From Mycobacterium sp. 236(2023) (GTDB lineage: Bacteria > Actinomycetota > Actinomycetes > Mycobacteriales > Mycobacteriaceae), in NCBI RefSeq assembly GCF_029623955.1, contig NZ_JARSBP010000010.1, forward strand, positions 62,001-126,000: a stretch of DNA of 64,000 nt, in the 5' to 3' direction. Each line of letters starts with the position of its first letter. The first letter of the stretch is position 1. The position numbers were made by a program, and so were the translations under genes. The notes under the pieces were generated by a model. That model ran no database searches and was not told the DNA's origin. It saw nothing but the letters and a program-made list of their open reading frames with translations. Shown here one piece after another: positions 35,422-43,849 of this stretch.

Positions 35422-36081
35422 TTATTTCTGCGCGTCTTCGGGCGTGTCGGCGGGTGGGTCCAAGGTCTCGAGGACCACCTCGGCAACCCGCTTCATCGTG
35501 GTGCGACGGTCCATGGCCGCACGCTGGATCCACTTGAACGCCTCGGGCTCCGACATGTTCTGCTTCGATTGCAGCAAACCCTTGGCGCGCTCGACGAGCT
35601 TGCGGGTCTCCAAGCGGTCCGTCAGCCCGGCAACTTCTTTCTCCAGCTCGGCGATCTCGCTGAACCGGCTGACGGCCACCTCGATCGCGGGGATCAGGTC
35701 GGTGATGCTGAACGGCTTGACCAGGTAGGCCATCGCGCCGGCGTCGCGCGCCTTTTCGACGAGTTCGCGCTGGCTGAACGCGGTGAGGATGACGATGGGC
35801 GCGATGCGCTTGCTGGCGATTTCGGCGGCGGCGTCGATGCCGTCGCGCCGCGGCATCTTGACGTCCATGATGACGAGATCGGGGCGCAGTGACTCTGCGA
35901 GATCGACCGCCTCCTGGCCGTCGCCGGCCTCGCCGACGATCTCGTAGCCCTCCTCGCGCAGCATCTCAGCCAGATCCATCCGGATGAGTGCCTCGTCCTC
36001 GGCGATGAGGACGCGATGTGGCGTGGCGGCGGCGTCTGACGGCGACGCGGGAGCGGTAGACCCGGAAGACATGGAAGACAT
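35422..36081 (-). CDS. pdtaR: PdtaR, ANTAR-domain RNA-binding response regulator (Rv1626 homologue)
   Basis: 219-aa two-domain regulator. The receiver begins HRVLIAEDEALIRMDLAEML with acidic pocket ED and phospho-acceptor Asp73 in LVIMDVKMPRRDGID; switch Thr/Ser and Lys are in VILTAFSQ and YLVKPF. A coiled-coil linker (EIAELEKEVAGLTDRLETRKLVERAKGLLQ) leads to the C-terminal ANTAR domain (SEPEAFKWIQRAAMDRRTTMKRVAEVVLE), which binds paired RNA hairpins to antiterminate transcription. Its partner kinase PdtaS is encoded elsewhere. ATG 36081 is used; 36072 is possible. It is divergent from the CAA tRNA. Confidence 0.95.
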   Translation of the reverse strand: MSSMSSGSTAPASPSDAAATPHRVLIAEDEALIRMDLAEMLREEGYEIVGEAGDGQEAVDLAESLRPDLVIMDVKMPRRDGIDAAAEIASKRIAPIVILTAFSQRELVEKARDAGAMAYLVKPFSITDLIPAIEVAVSRFSEIAELEKEVAGLTDRLETRKLVERAKGLLQSKQNMSEPEAFKWIQRAAMDRRTTMKRVAEVVLETLDPPADTPEDAQK

Positions 36082-36142
36082 TGTGAAGCCCGCAGGCGAT
36101 ATGAGCGAGCGCGGGGCCATCCTCTATGGTGATAGGCCGCGA

Positions 36143-36219
36143 GCCCTCGTATCCCAATTGGCAGAGGAAACGGATTCAAAACCCGTCCAGTGTGAGTTCG
36201 AGTCTCACCGAGGGCACCA
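36143..36219 (+). tRNA. tRNA-Leu (CAA) with short, class I-like variable loop
   Basis: 74 nt to the discriminator plus encoded CCA (36217-36219). Acceptor GCCCTCG/CGAGGGC, T arm GTGAG-TTCGAGT-CTCAC and an anticodon loop TTCAAAA with anticodon CAA are clear; discriminator is A. The region between anticodon and T stems is only five bases (CCAGT), not the long arm expected for leucine tRNA, and the last anticodon-stem pair is A-C. Confidence 0.85.
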
Positions 36220-36303
36220 TCAAACTCACGCAAACCACAGTTTCTCCTCAGCTACCGCGCGTCCCCCGGAGCTACCGTCTCCACCAGGGAGGAGAACGAG
36301 ACG

Positions 36304-36453
36304 GTGAAATATCAGCTCAAAGTGGTGCTTTTCGCGGCGGCGCTCATGGTGGTGGTATCGGGCGCCATTCTGGGGTCCTGGCTGTATCTGGAATATGAGC
36401 ATCTGAAGGAACAGAACCAACTCGAGGCAAGCATCACCGACTGCGGGCCTTGA
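36304..36453 (+). CDS. 49-aa single-pass membrane protein
   Basis: GTG at 36304 with a GGGAGGAG ribosome site opens a 50-codon frame: MKYQLKVVLFAAALMV..., a hydrophobic helix of about 22 residues (VVLFAAALMVVVSGAILGSWLY), then a charged tail with EYEHLKEQNQLEASITDCGP. The basic-before-helix pattern predicts the tail outside or a short signal anchor. It lies just after the tRNA and ends five bases before the convergent Mce-associated gene. No family recognised; being short, it is easily missed. Confidence 0.6.
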   Translation: MKYQLKVVLFAAALMVVVSGAILGSWLYLEYEHLKEQNQLEASITDCGP

Positions 36454-36457
36454 GCGT

Positions 36458-36988
36458 TCACAGCGGATCGAACGTGGCGACGAGCCAGGACTTTCCGACC
36501 TTTTCGAGCCCCATCCGCACCGAACTGGTGGTGTTCGTCGGCTCTTCTGTGCCGATCGTGACGCTCTGATCGATGAATGCGATCAACGTGGCTGTGTCCG
36601 TGTCCAAAGATTCCACGGCGATCGCAGGCACCTGCGCCTCGGACCGGATCTGCTTCGCGGTTGCGCCGGGGATGACCACTTGGTTGATCAGCTTGGTGAA
36701 GCGGTCTTTGAACGCTCCCGTGGTCAGCTCCTCGCCGGCCGCCGTGAGCTCGCGCTGCGCACTCTGCGGTGTGTAGCTGAGGAGTCGTACGGCGGCCTCG
36801 CGGCCGAACTTCTGGACCTCGTTGCGCCGTTGCGCGGAATCGGCGGCGGGCGGAGGCGTCGCCGCCGGCCCGGAAAGTCCGGCAGCCGCCGGCGTCGGTG
36901 CCGCATCCAGTTGCCGAACACCAAGCGCCAGGACGACGACCGACGCGAGGGTCAGTGCGACAGTCAGGATCCACCACACGGCCTTCAT
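36458..36988 (-). CDS. Mce-associated membrane protein (second of pair)
   Basis: 176 aa. One N-terminal helix (AVWWILTVALTLASVVVLALGVRQL), a Pro/Ala linker, then an extracytoplasmic SnoaL/NTF2-like domain typical of Mam proteins: RREAVRLLSYTPQSAQRELTAAGEELTTGAFKDRFTKL pattern, VESLDTDTATLIAFIDQSVTIG and SSVRMGLEKVGKSWLVATFDPL. Such proteins stabilise or support Mce lipid-import complexes, but no mce operon is in this window, so this is an orphan pair. It overlaps the upstream partner by four bases (ATGA). Confidence 0.85.
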   Translation of the reverse strand: MKAVWWILTVALTLASVVVLALGVRQLDAAPTPAAAGLSGPAATPPPAADSAQRRNEVQKFGREAAVRLLSYTPQSAQRELTAAGEELTTGAFKDRFTKLINQVVIPGATAKQIRSEAQVPAIAVESLDTDTATLIAFIDQSVTIGTEEPTNTTSSVRMGLEKVGKSWLVATFDPL

Positions 36989-37557
36989 GGCACGTACTCC
37001 ACGCTGTCGGCCCGGTAGCCGTCGGCACCGTGTGCGACTCCGATACGCATGCGCCAGAATCGCGGTGCCGCGGGAGGGCCATCACCGTTGGCGGTTTCCA
37101 CGCTGACCGCGACCAGCACGTCGGCATGGTCGTCGCGAATGCGCTCGAGGCCGGCTCCGGTGACGGTGCCCGTCGATACGGACCGGATGTCACGGGTGAG
37201 ATCTATGAATCCCGGTGCAGTCTCGGCGAAGTCGCGATGGAACTGCCCGGTCGACGTGTCCAGGATGCGCTGGACGTCGGCGTCGATCGTTCGATGGTCG
37301 TAGGACGCCAGGCTCTCGGCGAACTCCTTGCCCGCATCGACATACGGCTGCCAGTCAGGTGCGGAAGGGGGCGGCGCGGGATCGTTGGTCGGCGTCGGAG
37401 CTGCGGCGTGTGACCCAGCCGGGCGCAGATAGGCCCACGCGGTGAACACGCCGGCGCCGACGAAAACGACCGCAGCAACGACGAACGCCAAGAGCGCGAA
37501 CGACTTTGGGGAAGGTGACGTCGGTCCGCCCGCGGGCCCACTGGTTGGATACAGCAT
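36985..37557 (-). CDS. Mce-associated membrane protein (first of pair)
   Basis: 190 aa starting MLYPTSGPAGG at 37557. A short cytosolic Pro/Ser segment, one helix (SFALLAFVVAAVVFVGAGVFTAWAYL), a Pro-rich linker and an NTF2-like domain (ESLASYDHRTIDADVQRILDTSTGQFHRDF, VETANGDGPPAAPRFWRMRIGVAHGADGYRADSVEYVP) match the orphaned Mam-type proteins of mycobacteria. Longer in-frame readings upstream run into the nitrilase gene and are rejected. Role in Mce transport is inference from the family. Confidence 0.85.
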   Translation of the reverse strand: MLYPTSGPAGGPTSPSPKSFALLAFVVAAVVFVGAGVFTAWAYLRPAGSHAAAPTPTNDPAPPPSAPDWQPYVDAGKEFAESLASYDHRTIDADVQRILDTSTGQFHRDFAETAPGFIDLTRDIRSVSTGTVTGAGLERIRDDHADVLVAVSVETANGDGPPAAPRFWRMRIGVAHGADGYRADSVEYVP

Positions 37558-37610
37558 GGGTTTCGACGTTACCGCGCGCCGTCCCACCCCATGGTCACCA
37601 ATTCGAAGCC

Positions 37611-38408
37611 TCAGTACAGATCGAGCCGACGATCGGCCAGCAGGTCGACGTGCTCGGAGATCTTCTTGTTGCGACTGAGCGCCAGGTCGACATCGGCCAC
37701 CGCCATTCCGACGCCCGGCCCCACCGATGCGACCACCCAGCCGTCCTGATCGACGATCGCCGAGCCGGCCGTCCACGCCTGCCCGCGCTCCATCCCGGCC
37801 CGGTCGCACGCCGCGACCGCCACCCTGTTGAGCCGCGCCGTCGACATCGCCGTGATCACCTCGCCCGGCCGCTCCCCCTCCGGCCGCGGGAACAGGGGCC
37901 AGTTCACCGGTGCCACGATCAGCTCCGCACCACCGATCACGACCTGCCGTGTGAGCTCACCGAATTCCAGGTCGTAACAGACCATTACCGCGATCTTGCC
38001 GTGGCGCGTGTCGAGCACCGGTGGACGCTCACATCCCGGCGTGAAGATCAGCTTCTCCCGATCCCACAGATGCGTCTTGCGGTAGACGGCGACGACGCCG
38101 CCGGAGTCGACGACGGCGGCGCTGTTGTAGATCACCCCGTCGTCACCGAGCTCGCAGAACCCGAAGGCCGCCAGCGAATCTCCAACTGCTGCAGCCCATT
38201 GCGCAAATCGCGGATCCGCGGGCGACACTGCCGCCGCCCGAGCCTCGTCGCTGCCGGAGAACATGTAGCCGGATGTCGCGAGTTCCGGCAGCACCACCAC
38301 GTCCGCTCCCGCTGCCACCGCGTCCCTGATCGCCCCGGCGATGAGTTCGGCATTTGCATCAAGATCGCCGAGCACAGGGTCGAGCTGGCAGCACGCGATA
38401 CGGGTCAT
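37611..38408 (-). CDS. Carbon-nitrogen hydrolase (nitrilase superfamily)
   Basis: 265-aa soluble enzyme with an intact Glu-Lys-Cys triad: Glu42 in VVLPELATSGY, Lys111 in VYRKTHLWDREK and Cys144 in VMVCYDLEFGE. A second conserved Glu is in the EKL(IF) region. The nearest type is the amidase/omega-amidase-like branch, not true nitrilases; the substrate is unknown. It is divergent from the cyclase gene with 39 bases between starts, and 53 bases upstream of the Mce-associated pair on the same strand. Confidence 0.9.
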   Translation of the reverse strand: MTRIACCQLDPVLGDLDANAELIAGAIRDAVAAGADVVVLPELATSGYMFSGSDEARAAAVSPADPRFAQWAAAVGDSLAAFGFCELGDDGVIYNSAAVVDSGGVVAVYRKTHLWDREKLIFTPGCERPPVLDTRHGKIAVMVCYDLEFGELTRQVVIGGAELIVAPVNWPLFPRPEGERPGEVITAMSTARLNRVAVAACDRAGMERGQAWTAGSAIVDQDGWVVASVGPGVGMAVADVDLALSRNKKISEHVDLLADRRLDLY

Positions 38409-38447
38409 TCCAGCAGGTTAGTTGCCGTCTCGGCGATAGGCTCGGGC

Positions 38448-39722
38448 GTGCTCAACGTAAGGCCCGCCTGCGTACCCGAGGTCACCCCGGGTGGCCAGGC
38501 CTGGTCGCCGAGCCTGCACCGCGACGACCGGGTGGGACGGCGCCTCCGTGTCCTGATGATCGCCAGTTGGATCGCGGCAGCCGTGTCGGCAGCGTTCGGC
38601 GTCTTTCAGCTGACGCTCGGTGGCGACCTCTGGTGGCTGGGGGCCGTCAACGTGATGTGCGGCCTGGTGTTCCTGTCGATCCCTCGCCTGTGCCCGCTCG
38701 GTGAACTCGTCGCACCGCTGACGTTCGTGACGTTCGCCTATGTGTCGGTGACGTTCATCTGCTACACCATCGGCACGGGATCGGGCCTGCAGTTCTACTT
38801 CATCGTGGCGTCGTCACTGGCCGTCCTCGTGCTCGGCATCGAGCGCATCGCCCTGGCGTCGGCGGTCGCCGCCGTCGGCGTCGTGATCACCATCGTCCTC
38901 GAAGTGACGGTGCCCGAGGACCGCGGGCTCGGACCGGCGTGGACGCTGACCGCCGGATTCTTCAGCGCCGTCATCTCGTCGGCGGTCATGCTCGTTGCGA
39001 CGATCTGGTACACGCTGCGTGAAATCGACCGCGCCGAAGAGGCGATGGAGGCGGAGTACGAACGCTCTGAACGCCTGCTGTCGAACATCCTTCCCGCAAC
39101 GATCGCCGATCGACTCAAGGAGCCGACGCGCACGATCATCGCCGACAAGTACGACGACGCATCCATTCTGTTCGCCGACATCGCCGGCTACACCAAACGT
39201 GCCAGCGACACCCCTCCCGCCGAACTCGTCCAGTTCCTGGATCGCCTCTACACCGACCTCGACGCGCTCGTCGATCGCCACGAGTTGGAGAAGGTGAAGA
39301 CGAGCGGCGACTCCTACATGGTCGTCAGCGGCGTCCCGAATCCCCGCGCCGACCACACCGAGGCGCTGGCCCGTTTAGCGCTCGACATGGCCGACGCGGT
39401 CGCCGACCTGAAAGATCCACAGGGACGCGATGTTCCGCTGCGAATCGGGATGGCCACCGGGCCCGTGGTCGCCGGCGTCGTCGGTGCGAAGAAGTTCTTC
39501 TACGACGTCTGGGGCGACGCCGTCAACGTCGCGTCACGGATGGAGACGACGGACGTCGAGGGTCGAATCCAGGTGCCCGACAGCGTGTATCAGCGTCTGC
39601 GGCACGCGTTCGAGTTCGAGGAACGCGGCTTGGTCGACGTGAAAGGCAAAGGCCCGATGCACACCTGGTATCTGGTCGGCCAGCGGGCCGATGCGACTAC
39701 ACCTTCCGGTTCTCCGACTTGA
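38448..39722 (+). CDS. cya: Membrane class III adenylate cyclase (Rv1625c homologue)
   Basis: 424 aa (Rv1625c 443). Six helices between residues about 35 and 190 are followed by a dimerisation helix (EIDRAEEAMEAEYERSERLLSNILPATIADRLK) and the cyclase domain. All catalytic residues are present, each shifted by 12 from Rv1625c: metal Asp244 and Asp288, adenine-selecting Lys284 and Asp353, and transition-state Asn360 and Arg364. It therefore functions as a homodimer of a mammalian-like half cyclase. GTG 38448 is the start. The last 26 bases overlap the convergent dps gene. Confidence 0.96.
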   Translation: MLNVRPACVPEVTPGGQAWSPSLHRDDRVGRRLRVLMIASWIAAAVSAAFGVFQLTLGGDLWWLGAVNVMCGLVFLSIPRLCPLGELVAPLTFVTFAYVSVTFICYTIGTGSGLQFYFIVASSLAVLVLGIERIALASAVAAVGVVITIVLEVTVPEDRGLGPAWTLTAGFFSAVISSAVMLVATIWYTLREIDRAEEAMEAEYERSERLLSNILPATIADRLKEPTRTIIADKYDDASILFADIAGYTKRASDTPPAELVQFLDRLYTDLDALVDRHELEKVKTSGDSYMVVSGVPNPRADHTEALARLALDMADAVADLKDPQGRDVPLRIGMATGPVVAGVVGAKKFFYDVWGDAVNVASRMETTDVEGRIQVPDSVYQRLRHAFEFEERGLVDVKGKGPMHTWYLVGQRADATTPSGSPT

Positions 39723-40200
39723 GCAGCCACGCCAGCTTCTCCAGTCCATCGATGAGCTGGTGCAGGATGTCGGCGGTGCTCGGATCTTCCGCGTCGACGG
39801 GGTCGTGCACGGTCCGCAGGGTGTCGACGACGGCGTAGATCCGCGTCGTGATCAGGTCGACCACCTCGCCGGTGCTGCGCTCGTAGGCCGGGAATTCCGG
39901 GAGCGATGTCGTCGCGGCGACAGTGTCCGAACGGCCGTCCGGGACGGCGTCGAGGGCTCGCATCCGCTCGGCGACGGTGTCGCTGGCCTCGCGGGCGAAG
40001 TCGACGACCTCGTCGAGTTGCAGGTGCAGGTCGCGGAAGTTCGTCCCGACGACGTTCCAGTGCGCCTGCTTGCCCTGAAGGTGCAGTTCGATGAGGTCGA
40101 CGAGAACGCGCTGCAGTGCCGCACTCAGTTCGGCGGACGCGACCGCCCAGGTGACTTCTGCTTCGGTCCGACGTGTGTTCGTTGTGGTTCCCATGCTCAT
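39697..40200 (-). CDS. dps: Dps-family DNA-binding ferritin (MsDps2-like)
   Basis: 167-aa ferritin-like four-helix protein that assembles as a dodecamer, oxidises Fe2+ and binds DNA in stress. The inter-subunit ferroxidase residues are in QGKQAHWNVVGTNFRDLHLQLDEVVDFAREASDTVAERMRAL (His, Asp and Glu). Its position beside the Rv1625c-type cyclase corresponds to M. smegmatis MSMEG_3242 (Dps2). ATG 40200 follows an AGGAGG ribosome site; ATG 40194 is possible. A Fur-like palindrome overlaps the promoter. Confidence 0.93.
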   Translation of the reverse strand: MSMGTTTNTRRTEAEVTWAVASAELSAALQRVLVDLIELHLQGKQAHWNVVGTNFRDLHLQLDEVVDFAREASDTVAERMRALDAVPDGRSDTVAATTSLPEFPAYERSTGEVVDLITTRIYAVVDTLRTVHDPVDAEDPSTADILHQLIDGLEKLAWLLKSENRKV

Positions 40201-40215
40201 GACAACGCCTCCTAA

Positions 40216-40232
40216 TCTGGAATGAGTCCAGA
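40216..40232 (-). promoter_or_regulatory. Fur/FurA-like box overlapping the dps promoter
   Basis: TCTGGA-N5-TCCAGA is a perfect 6-bp dyad. On the minus strand it reads TCTGGACTCATTCCAGA, resembling from memory the mycobacterial FurA site at furA-katG. It overlaps a TATTCT -10 (40230-40235) and lies just upstream of the dps ribosome site. Confidence 0.5.
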
Positions 40233-40242
40233 ATAGCTCAGA

Positions 40243-42069
40243 TTATTCGGTGGGGGTTGTCACAGCCTGCTTGTCCTGCTTTTCCAGCAGCCGGGCGTAA
40301 CCGGCGCCCATACCGAGCAGGATCAACCCGACGACGATGAACACCACGACCCGGAAGATCCCGTCGAGCGTTCCGAGGTCGAACAGGAAAAGCTTGGCCA
40401 TCGCTGCGGCGACAAGCCCCAGACCGCCACCGATCGGCACCGAGCGGTCGTCGCGCGGCAGCCGCGCGGCGTAGGCGAACAGTCCGGCGGCCACCGCGAT
40501 CCAGATGATGGTCGCAGCCATGTGGCCGGCGTAGAAACCGCCCTCATCCCCGGAGATCAGCATTCCGGCCGTCACCGTGAACGACGTCACGGCGTAGACG
40601 AACACGGCGGTGGCTCCGACCCACAGCACACTTTCGGTGCGGTCCCACGCCCACACGATCGCCACCGCGGCCGCGGCCAGCAGCACACTGGACACCAGTG
40701 TGGAAACGCCTGTGGCCGTGCTGATTCGGGTGGCTTCCAACAGCGCACCCGGGGGCGAGTAGCTCAGGTGCGCTGCGGCACCCACCAAGGCGAACCCGAT
40801 ACCCGCGCAACGGGCAACCACATCGTGACGGCCCGCCAGCGACACCACCACCGCCATCGCCAACAGCACCGGGCCGGCGATCTTGCCGTCGAAGGCGACG
40901 GTGACGGCGATCAGCGCGGACACCGCCGCCATCGCCGACAACACTTGTCGCACAACACCAGGGACGCCTGGAAGGCGGTCCCCGATGAACACGATCGCCA
41001 ACAGCGCGGCAGCCAGGGCTGCGGCCATCAGCGACGCGACGACGCGATCGACGGCCAGGTTCACACACAACACCGGCAGCACGCCCACCGCGGTCAGTAC
41101 CGCCATCGCGGCCCGATTCCTGGTGTTGGGCAACAGGATCAGCGCCGCCGCCAGAGCCACCACCGCGGCGATGCCGCAGGCACCCACCAGCCACAGGTCG
41201 TGACGCGAGTCGAAGTACCGGGCGGCCAAAGCCACGAGCAGCGGCAGCACCGATGCTGCGATGCGCGCGGCGTGCAGCCAGATCCAGTCCTTGCCCAGCT
41301 GCACGGGCAGCGACACCACGGCCAGCGCCAGCATGAAACCGACCAGCAGCAGCGAGATCCCGTCGGCGACGATCGGCGCCAACACGATGAGTGGCACGAG
41401 CACCAGCAGCCCGAGGTGCTGGGAGTCCCAGCGGCGCGCCAGCGTCAGGCCCGCGCCCGCGATCACCGCGGCGACGATCAATCCGACCGGCGCAGACACC
41501 CACTCATAGATGGTGGTGAGCGCGATGACGTCCATGTACGCGGCCGCAATGCCGGTGGCGACCAGGGCGATCGCTCCGACGCGTCCACCGGGACGCCGGT
41601 TGAGCCACCAGCCGGCGCCCACCAACGCGCCGGCCAGCACAGCACCGGCCGCGACCCGGAACTCCGGCCGCAGGATGCCCGCCTGGGCGGCCAGCACCAG
41701 CAGCAGAACGACACCGATCAGCGTGACGGCGACACCTGCGACGGCCAGCAGCTTGCCGATCCAGCCTTCCGAGCGCTCTTTGCGCGGCTTGGGCGCCGGT
41801 GCGTTCGGCCACGGCTGGAACGCCACCGCCGGCGGTTGCGGCTGCGGCGGGTAGTGCTGCGGCCAGTACGGCATCACCGGGGGCCGCACCGGCTGCGGGA
41901 CGGGCACCGGAGCGGGGTGCGCGACCGGCGCGGGAGCCGCAGCCGGCGGGCGTTCCGCCAAAATCCGGTCGAGCTCGGTGAGGTCCGTCGAGACCCTGGC
42001 CAACTGCTGCGAGATCGCGGCGAAGTCCGCGGAGAGCCGGGTGATGACGGCAGTGTGCGGTTCGGTCAT
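40243..42069 (-). CDS. DUF2339 polytopic membrane protein
   Basis: 608 aa. The N-terminal ~95 residues are soluble: a short helical region (RLSADFAAISQQLARVSTDLTELDRIL), then a Pro-rich stretch (APVAHPAPVPVPQPVRPP). From WIGKLLAVAGVAVTLIGVVLLL onward there are around 15-18 hydrophobic helices, the DUF2339 pattern. These proteins are widespread and uncharacterised; a role in the envelope is a guess. It follows the response regulator by 44 bases on the same strand and may be the last gene of the transporter/two-component operon. Confidence 0.88.
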   Translation of the reverse strand: MTEPHTAVITRLSADFAAISQQLARVSTDLTELDRILAERPPAAAPAPVAHPAPVPVPQPVRPPVMPYWPQHYPPQPQPPAVAFQPWPNAPAPKPRKERSEGWIGKLLAVAGVAVTLIGVVLLLVLAAQAGILRPEFRVAAGAVLAGALVGAGWWLNRRPGGRVGAIALVATGIAAAYMDVIALTTIYEWVSAPVGLIVAAVIAGAGLTLARRWDSQHLGLLVLVPLIVLAPIVADGISLLLVGFMLALAVVSLPVQLGKDWIWLHAARIAASVLPLLVALAARYFDSRHDLWLVGACGIAAVVALAAALILLPNTRNRAAMAVLTAVGVLPVLCVNLAVDRVVASLMAAALAAALLAIVFIGDRLPGVPGVVRQVLSAMAAVSALIAVTVAFDGKIAGPVLLAMAVVVSLAGRHDVVARCAGIGFALVGAAAHLSYSPPGALLEATRISTATGVSTLVSSVLLAAAAVAIVWAWDRTESVLWVGATAVFVYAVTSFTVTAGMLISGDEGGFYAGHMAATIIWIAVAAGLFAYAARLPRDDRSVPIGGGLGLVAAAMAKLFLFDLGTLDGIFRVVVFIVVGLILLGMGAGYARLLEKQDKQAVTTPTE

Positions 42070-42113
42070 GCAAGCATCGTCGCAGCAAAATCACCGAAAA
42101 TGACTGAGTACTA

Positions 42114-42758
42114 CTACTCGTCCAGTCCGTGTTCGATCGCGTAGCGGGCCAGCTCCACCCGGTTGCCGATCTGCAGCTTTCGGAACGTCGCCTGCACATG
42201 GTTCTCCACAGTGCGGTGGCTCAGCGACAGCCGGGTCGCGATCTGCTTGGCGGTCAACCCCTTGGCGACGTGCCGCAGGATCTCGGTCTCGCGCTCGGTC
42301 AGCGTCGGACCGGCCGGGGTGTCGCGCTCGATGCGCCGGAACTCCCCCAGCACCAGACCTGCCAGGCCGGGCGTGAACACCGCCCGGCCCTGCGCGGTCG
42401 CGCGCACCGCGTCGCCGAGTTCCTGTTTCGACGCGCTCTTCACCAGATAGCCGGTCGCGCCCGCCTTGACCGCCTCCAGCACATCGTCGCGTTCGTCGGA
42501 CGCCGACAGCACCAAGACGCGCGACGACGGCGACACCGCAAGGACTTCGGTCGTGGCTTGCGCGCCGTCGCCGTCGCCCAGCCGCATGTCCATCAGCACC
42601 ACCGCGGGCTGCACGACCGCGGCTCGCCGCTTGGCCGACGCCACCCCGTCGGCGGTGGCGACCACATCGAAGCCGTCATCGGCGAGATCCCGCGCGACCG
42701 CGTCGCGCCAGATCGGATGGTCATCGACGACCATCACCGAGGTACGGTCAGCTCCCAT
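42114..42758 (-). CDS. NarL/LuxR-family response regulator
   Basis: 214 aa. Receiver domain: acidic pair DD at 12-13, phospho-acceptor Asp57 in VVLMDMRLGDGDG, Ser/Thr switch in VLVLSASDERDD and Lys in GYLVKSASKQE. The C-terminal LuxR helix-turn-helix reads LTERETEILRHVAKGLTAKQIATRLSLSHRTVENHVQATFRKLQI. Its start lies 25 bases inside the kinase gene, so the two are translated together and form a cognate pair. It may bind the 14-bp direct repeats upstream of the transporter operon; that is a proposal only. Confidence 0.93.
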   Translation of the reverse strand: MGADRTSVMVVDDHPIWRDAVARDLADDGFDVVATADGVASAKRRAAVVQPAVVLMDMRLGDGDGAQATTEVLAVSPSSRVLVLSASDERDDVLEAVKAGATGYLVKSASKQELGDAVRATAQGRAVFTPGLAGLVLGEFRRIERDTPAGPTLTERETEILRHVAKGLTAKQIATRLSLSHRTVENHVQATFRKLQIGNRVELARYAIEHGLDE

Positions 42759-43849
42759 TCCGTCCCCATTCCCGGCCCGGTACTGAGCTCAGCCCGGCCA
42801 CCCAGCCAATTCATCCGTCCGACAATCGATTTCGCGATGCCGATGCGCCCCTCACCTACCGCAGCCTCAAGCCGACCCTCGGGAATACCGGCTCCGTCGT
42901 CACGCACGCTCACTGTGACGGAGTCGCCGAGGTCCTCCAGAAGAACGTACGCGCGGGCCTGCGCTCCGGCGTGCGCCTCGGCGTTGTCGAGCGCGTTGGT
43001 CACCGCCGCGAAGAACTCCTCGGCGACCGCGGCGTCGAGCAGCACCGGGTCAGCGGGCACGCTGACCGACACCCGGTCAGACGCTCGTCGCCTAAGCATT
43101 GCGCCGATGTCGGAGGTCGCGCCGTCGCGGGGCGCTGCATCGTTTGCGCTGACCAGCCGGCGCAGCGCCCGCTCCTGCTCCCCCGCCAGCTCCGCCAGTT
43201 GTGCCGTGTCCCCGCCGATCTCGCGTCCGCGCCGCGCCACCAGTGCCAGCACCTGGATCGCGCCGTCGTGCACCTGACGGGACAGCCGCTCGCGCTCCTC
43301 CAGCGATGCCGACAAGCGGGCTGCACGCTCCAGTTCGGCGTGCGCGCGACGGGCGGTCTGCGCAGCCATCCCGACGGCAAGGCCGACGGCCAACTCGATC
43401 ACGACTGTGGCGTTGCGGCCGAGATCGATGCTGACGTAACCCTTGAGCACCGCGCTCGCGGCGACGATGACCAGACCGGCAAGCATTCCTGTGATAGGTC
43501 CCGACAGGATCGCCGCCGAGATGGTGGCGTTGGTCGCCCACAACGTGGTGGGCCACGACTGGTTGTCCAGCGCCCACTGGTCAGACGCTATGAACTCCGT
43601 CGACAGCATCAAGGCGACCACGACGACGATCTCGGCCAACACCCACGCCGGGCGTCGACCGAACCCCTGCAGATACGCCACCGCGCAGACCGCGCTCCAC
43701 GCGATCAACACCGCGAACAGCAGCCATCCGGTGACCGGGGATTCCAGATCGTCGTTGATCGCCAGCTGGAATCCGAACGCGTAGACACAGCTGAGCAGAC
43801 GGAACACCTGAGCGGCCCGCCACAACGGCGTGACCGGGTCAGGTGTCAC
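42734..43849 (-). CDS. Membrane histidine kinase (MacS/NarX-like), fused by overlap to the transporter operon
   Basis: 371 aa. Five or six N-terminal helices with almost no periplasmic loop (residues about 15-165) are followed by the dimerisation/phosphoacceptor helix LEERERLSRQVHDGAIQVLALVAR with His194 and a HATPase domain (NALDNAEAHAGAQAR, VRDDGAGIPEGRLE, GGRAELSTGPGMGTEWEL). The sensor is thus intramembrane. GTG 43849 overlaps the ABC ATPase stop as GTGA. This tight coupling suggests the kinase senses transport activity or the transported amino acid. Confidence 0.92.
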   Translation of the reverse strand: MTPDPVTPLWRAAQVFRLLSCVYAFGFQLAINDDLESPVTGWLLFAVLIAWSAVCAVAYLQGFGRRPAWVLAEIVVVVALMLSTEFIASDQWALDNQSWPTTLWATNATISAAILSGPITGMLAGLVIVAASAVLKGYVSIDLGRNATVVIELAVGLAVGMAAQTARRAHAELERAARLSASLEERERLSRQVHDGAIQVLALVARRGREIGGDTAQLAELAGEQERALRRLVSANDAAPRDGATSDIGAMLRRRASDRVSVSVPADPVLLDAAVAEEFFAAVTNALDNAEAHAGAQARAYVLLEDLGDSVTVSVRDDGAGIPEGRLEAAVGEGRIGIAKSIVGRMNWLGGRAELSTGPGMGTEWELTVPR

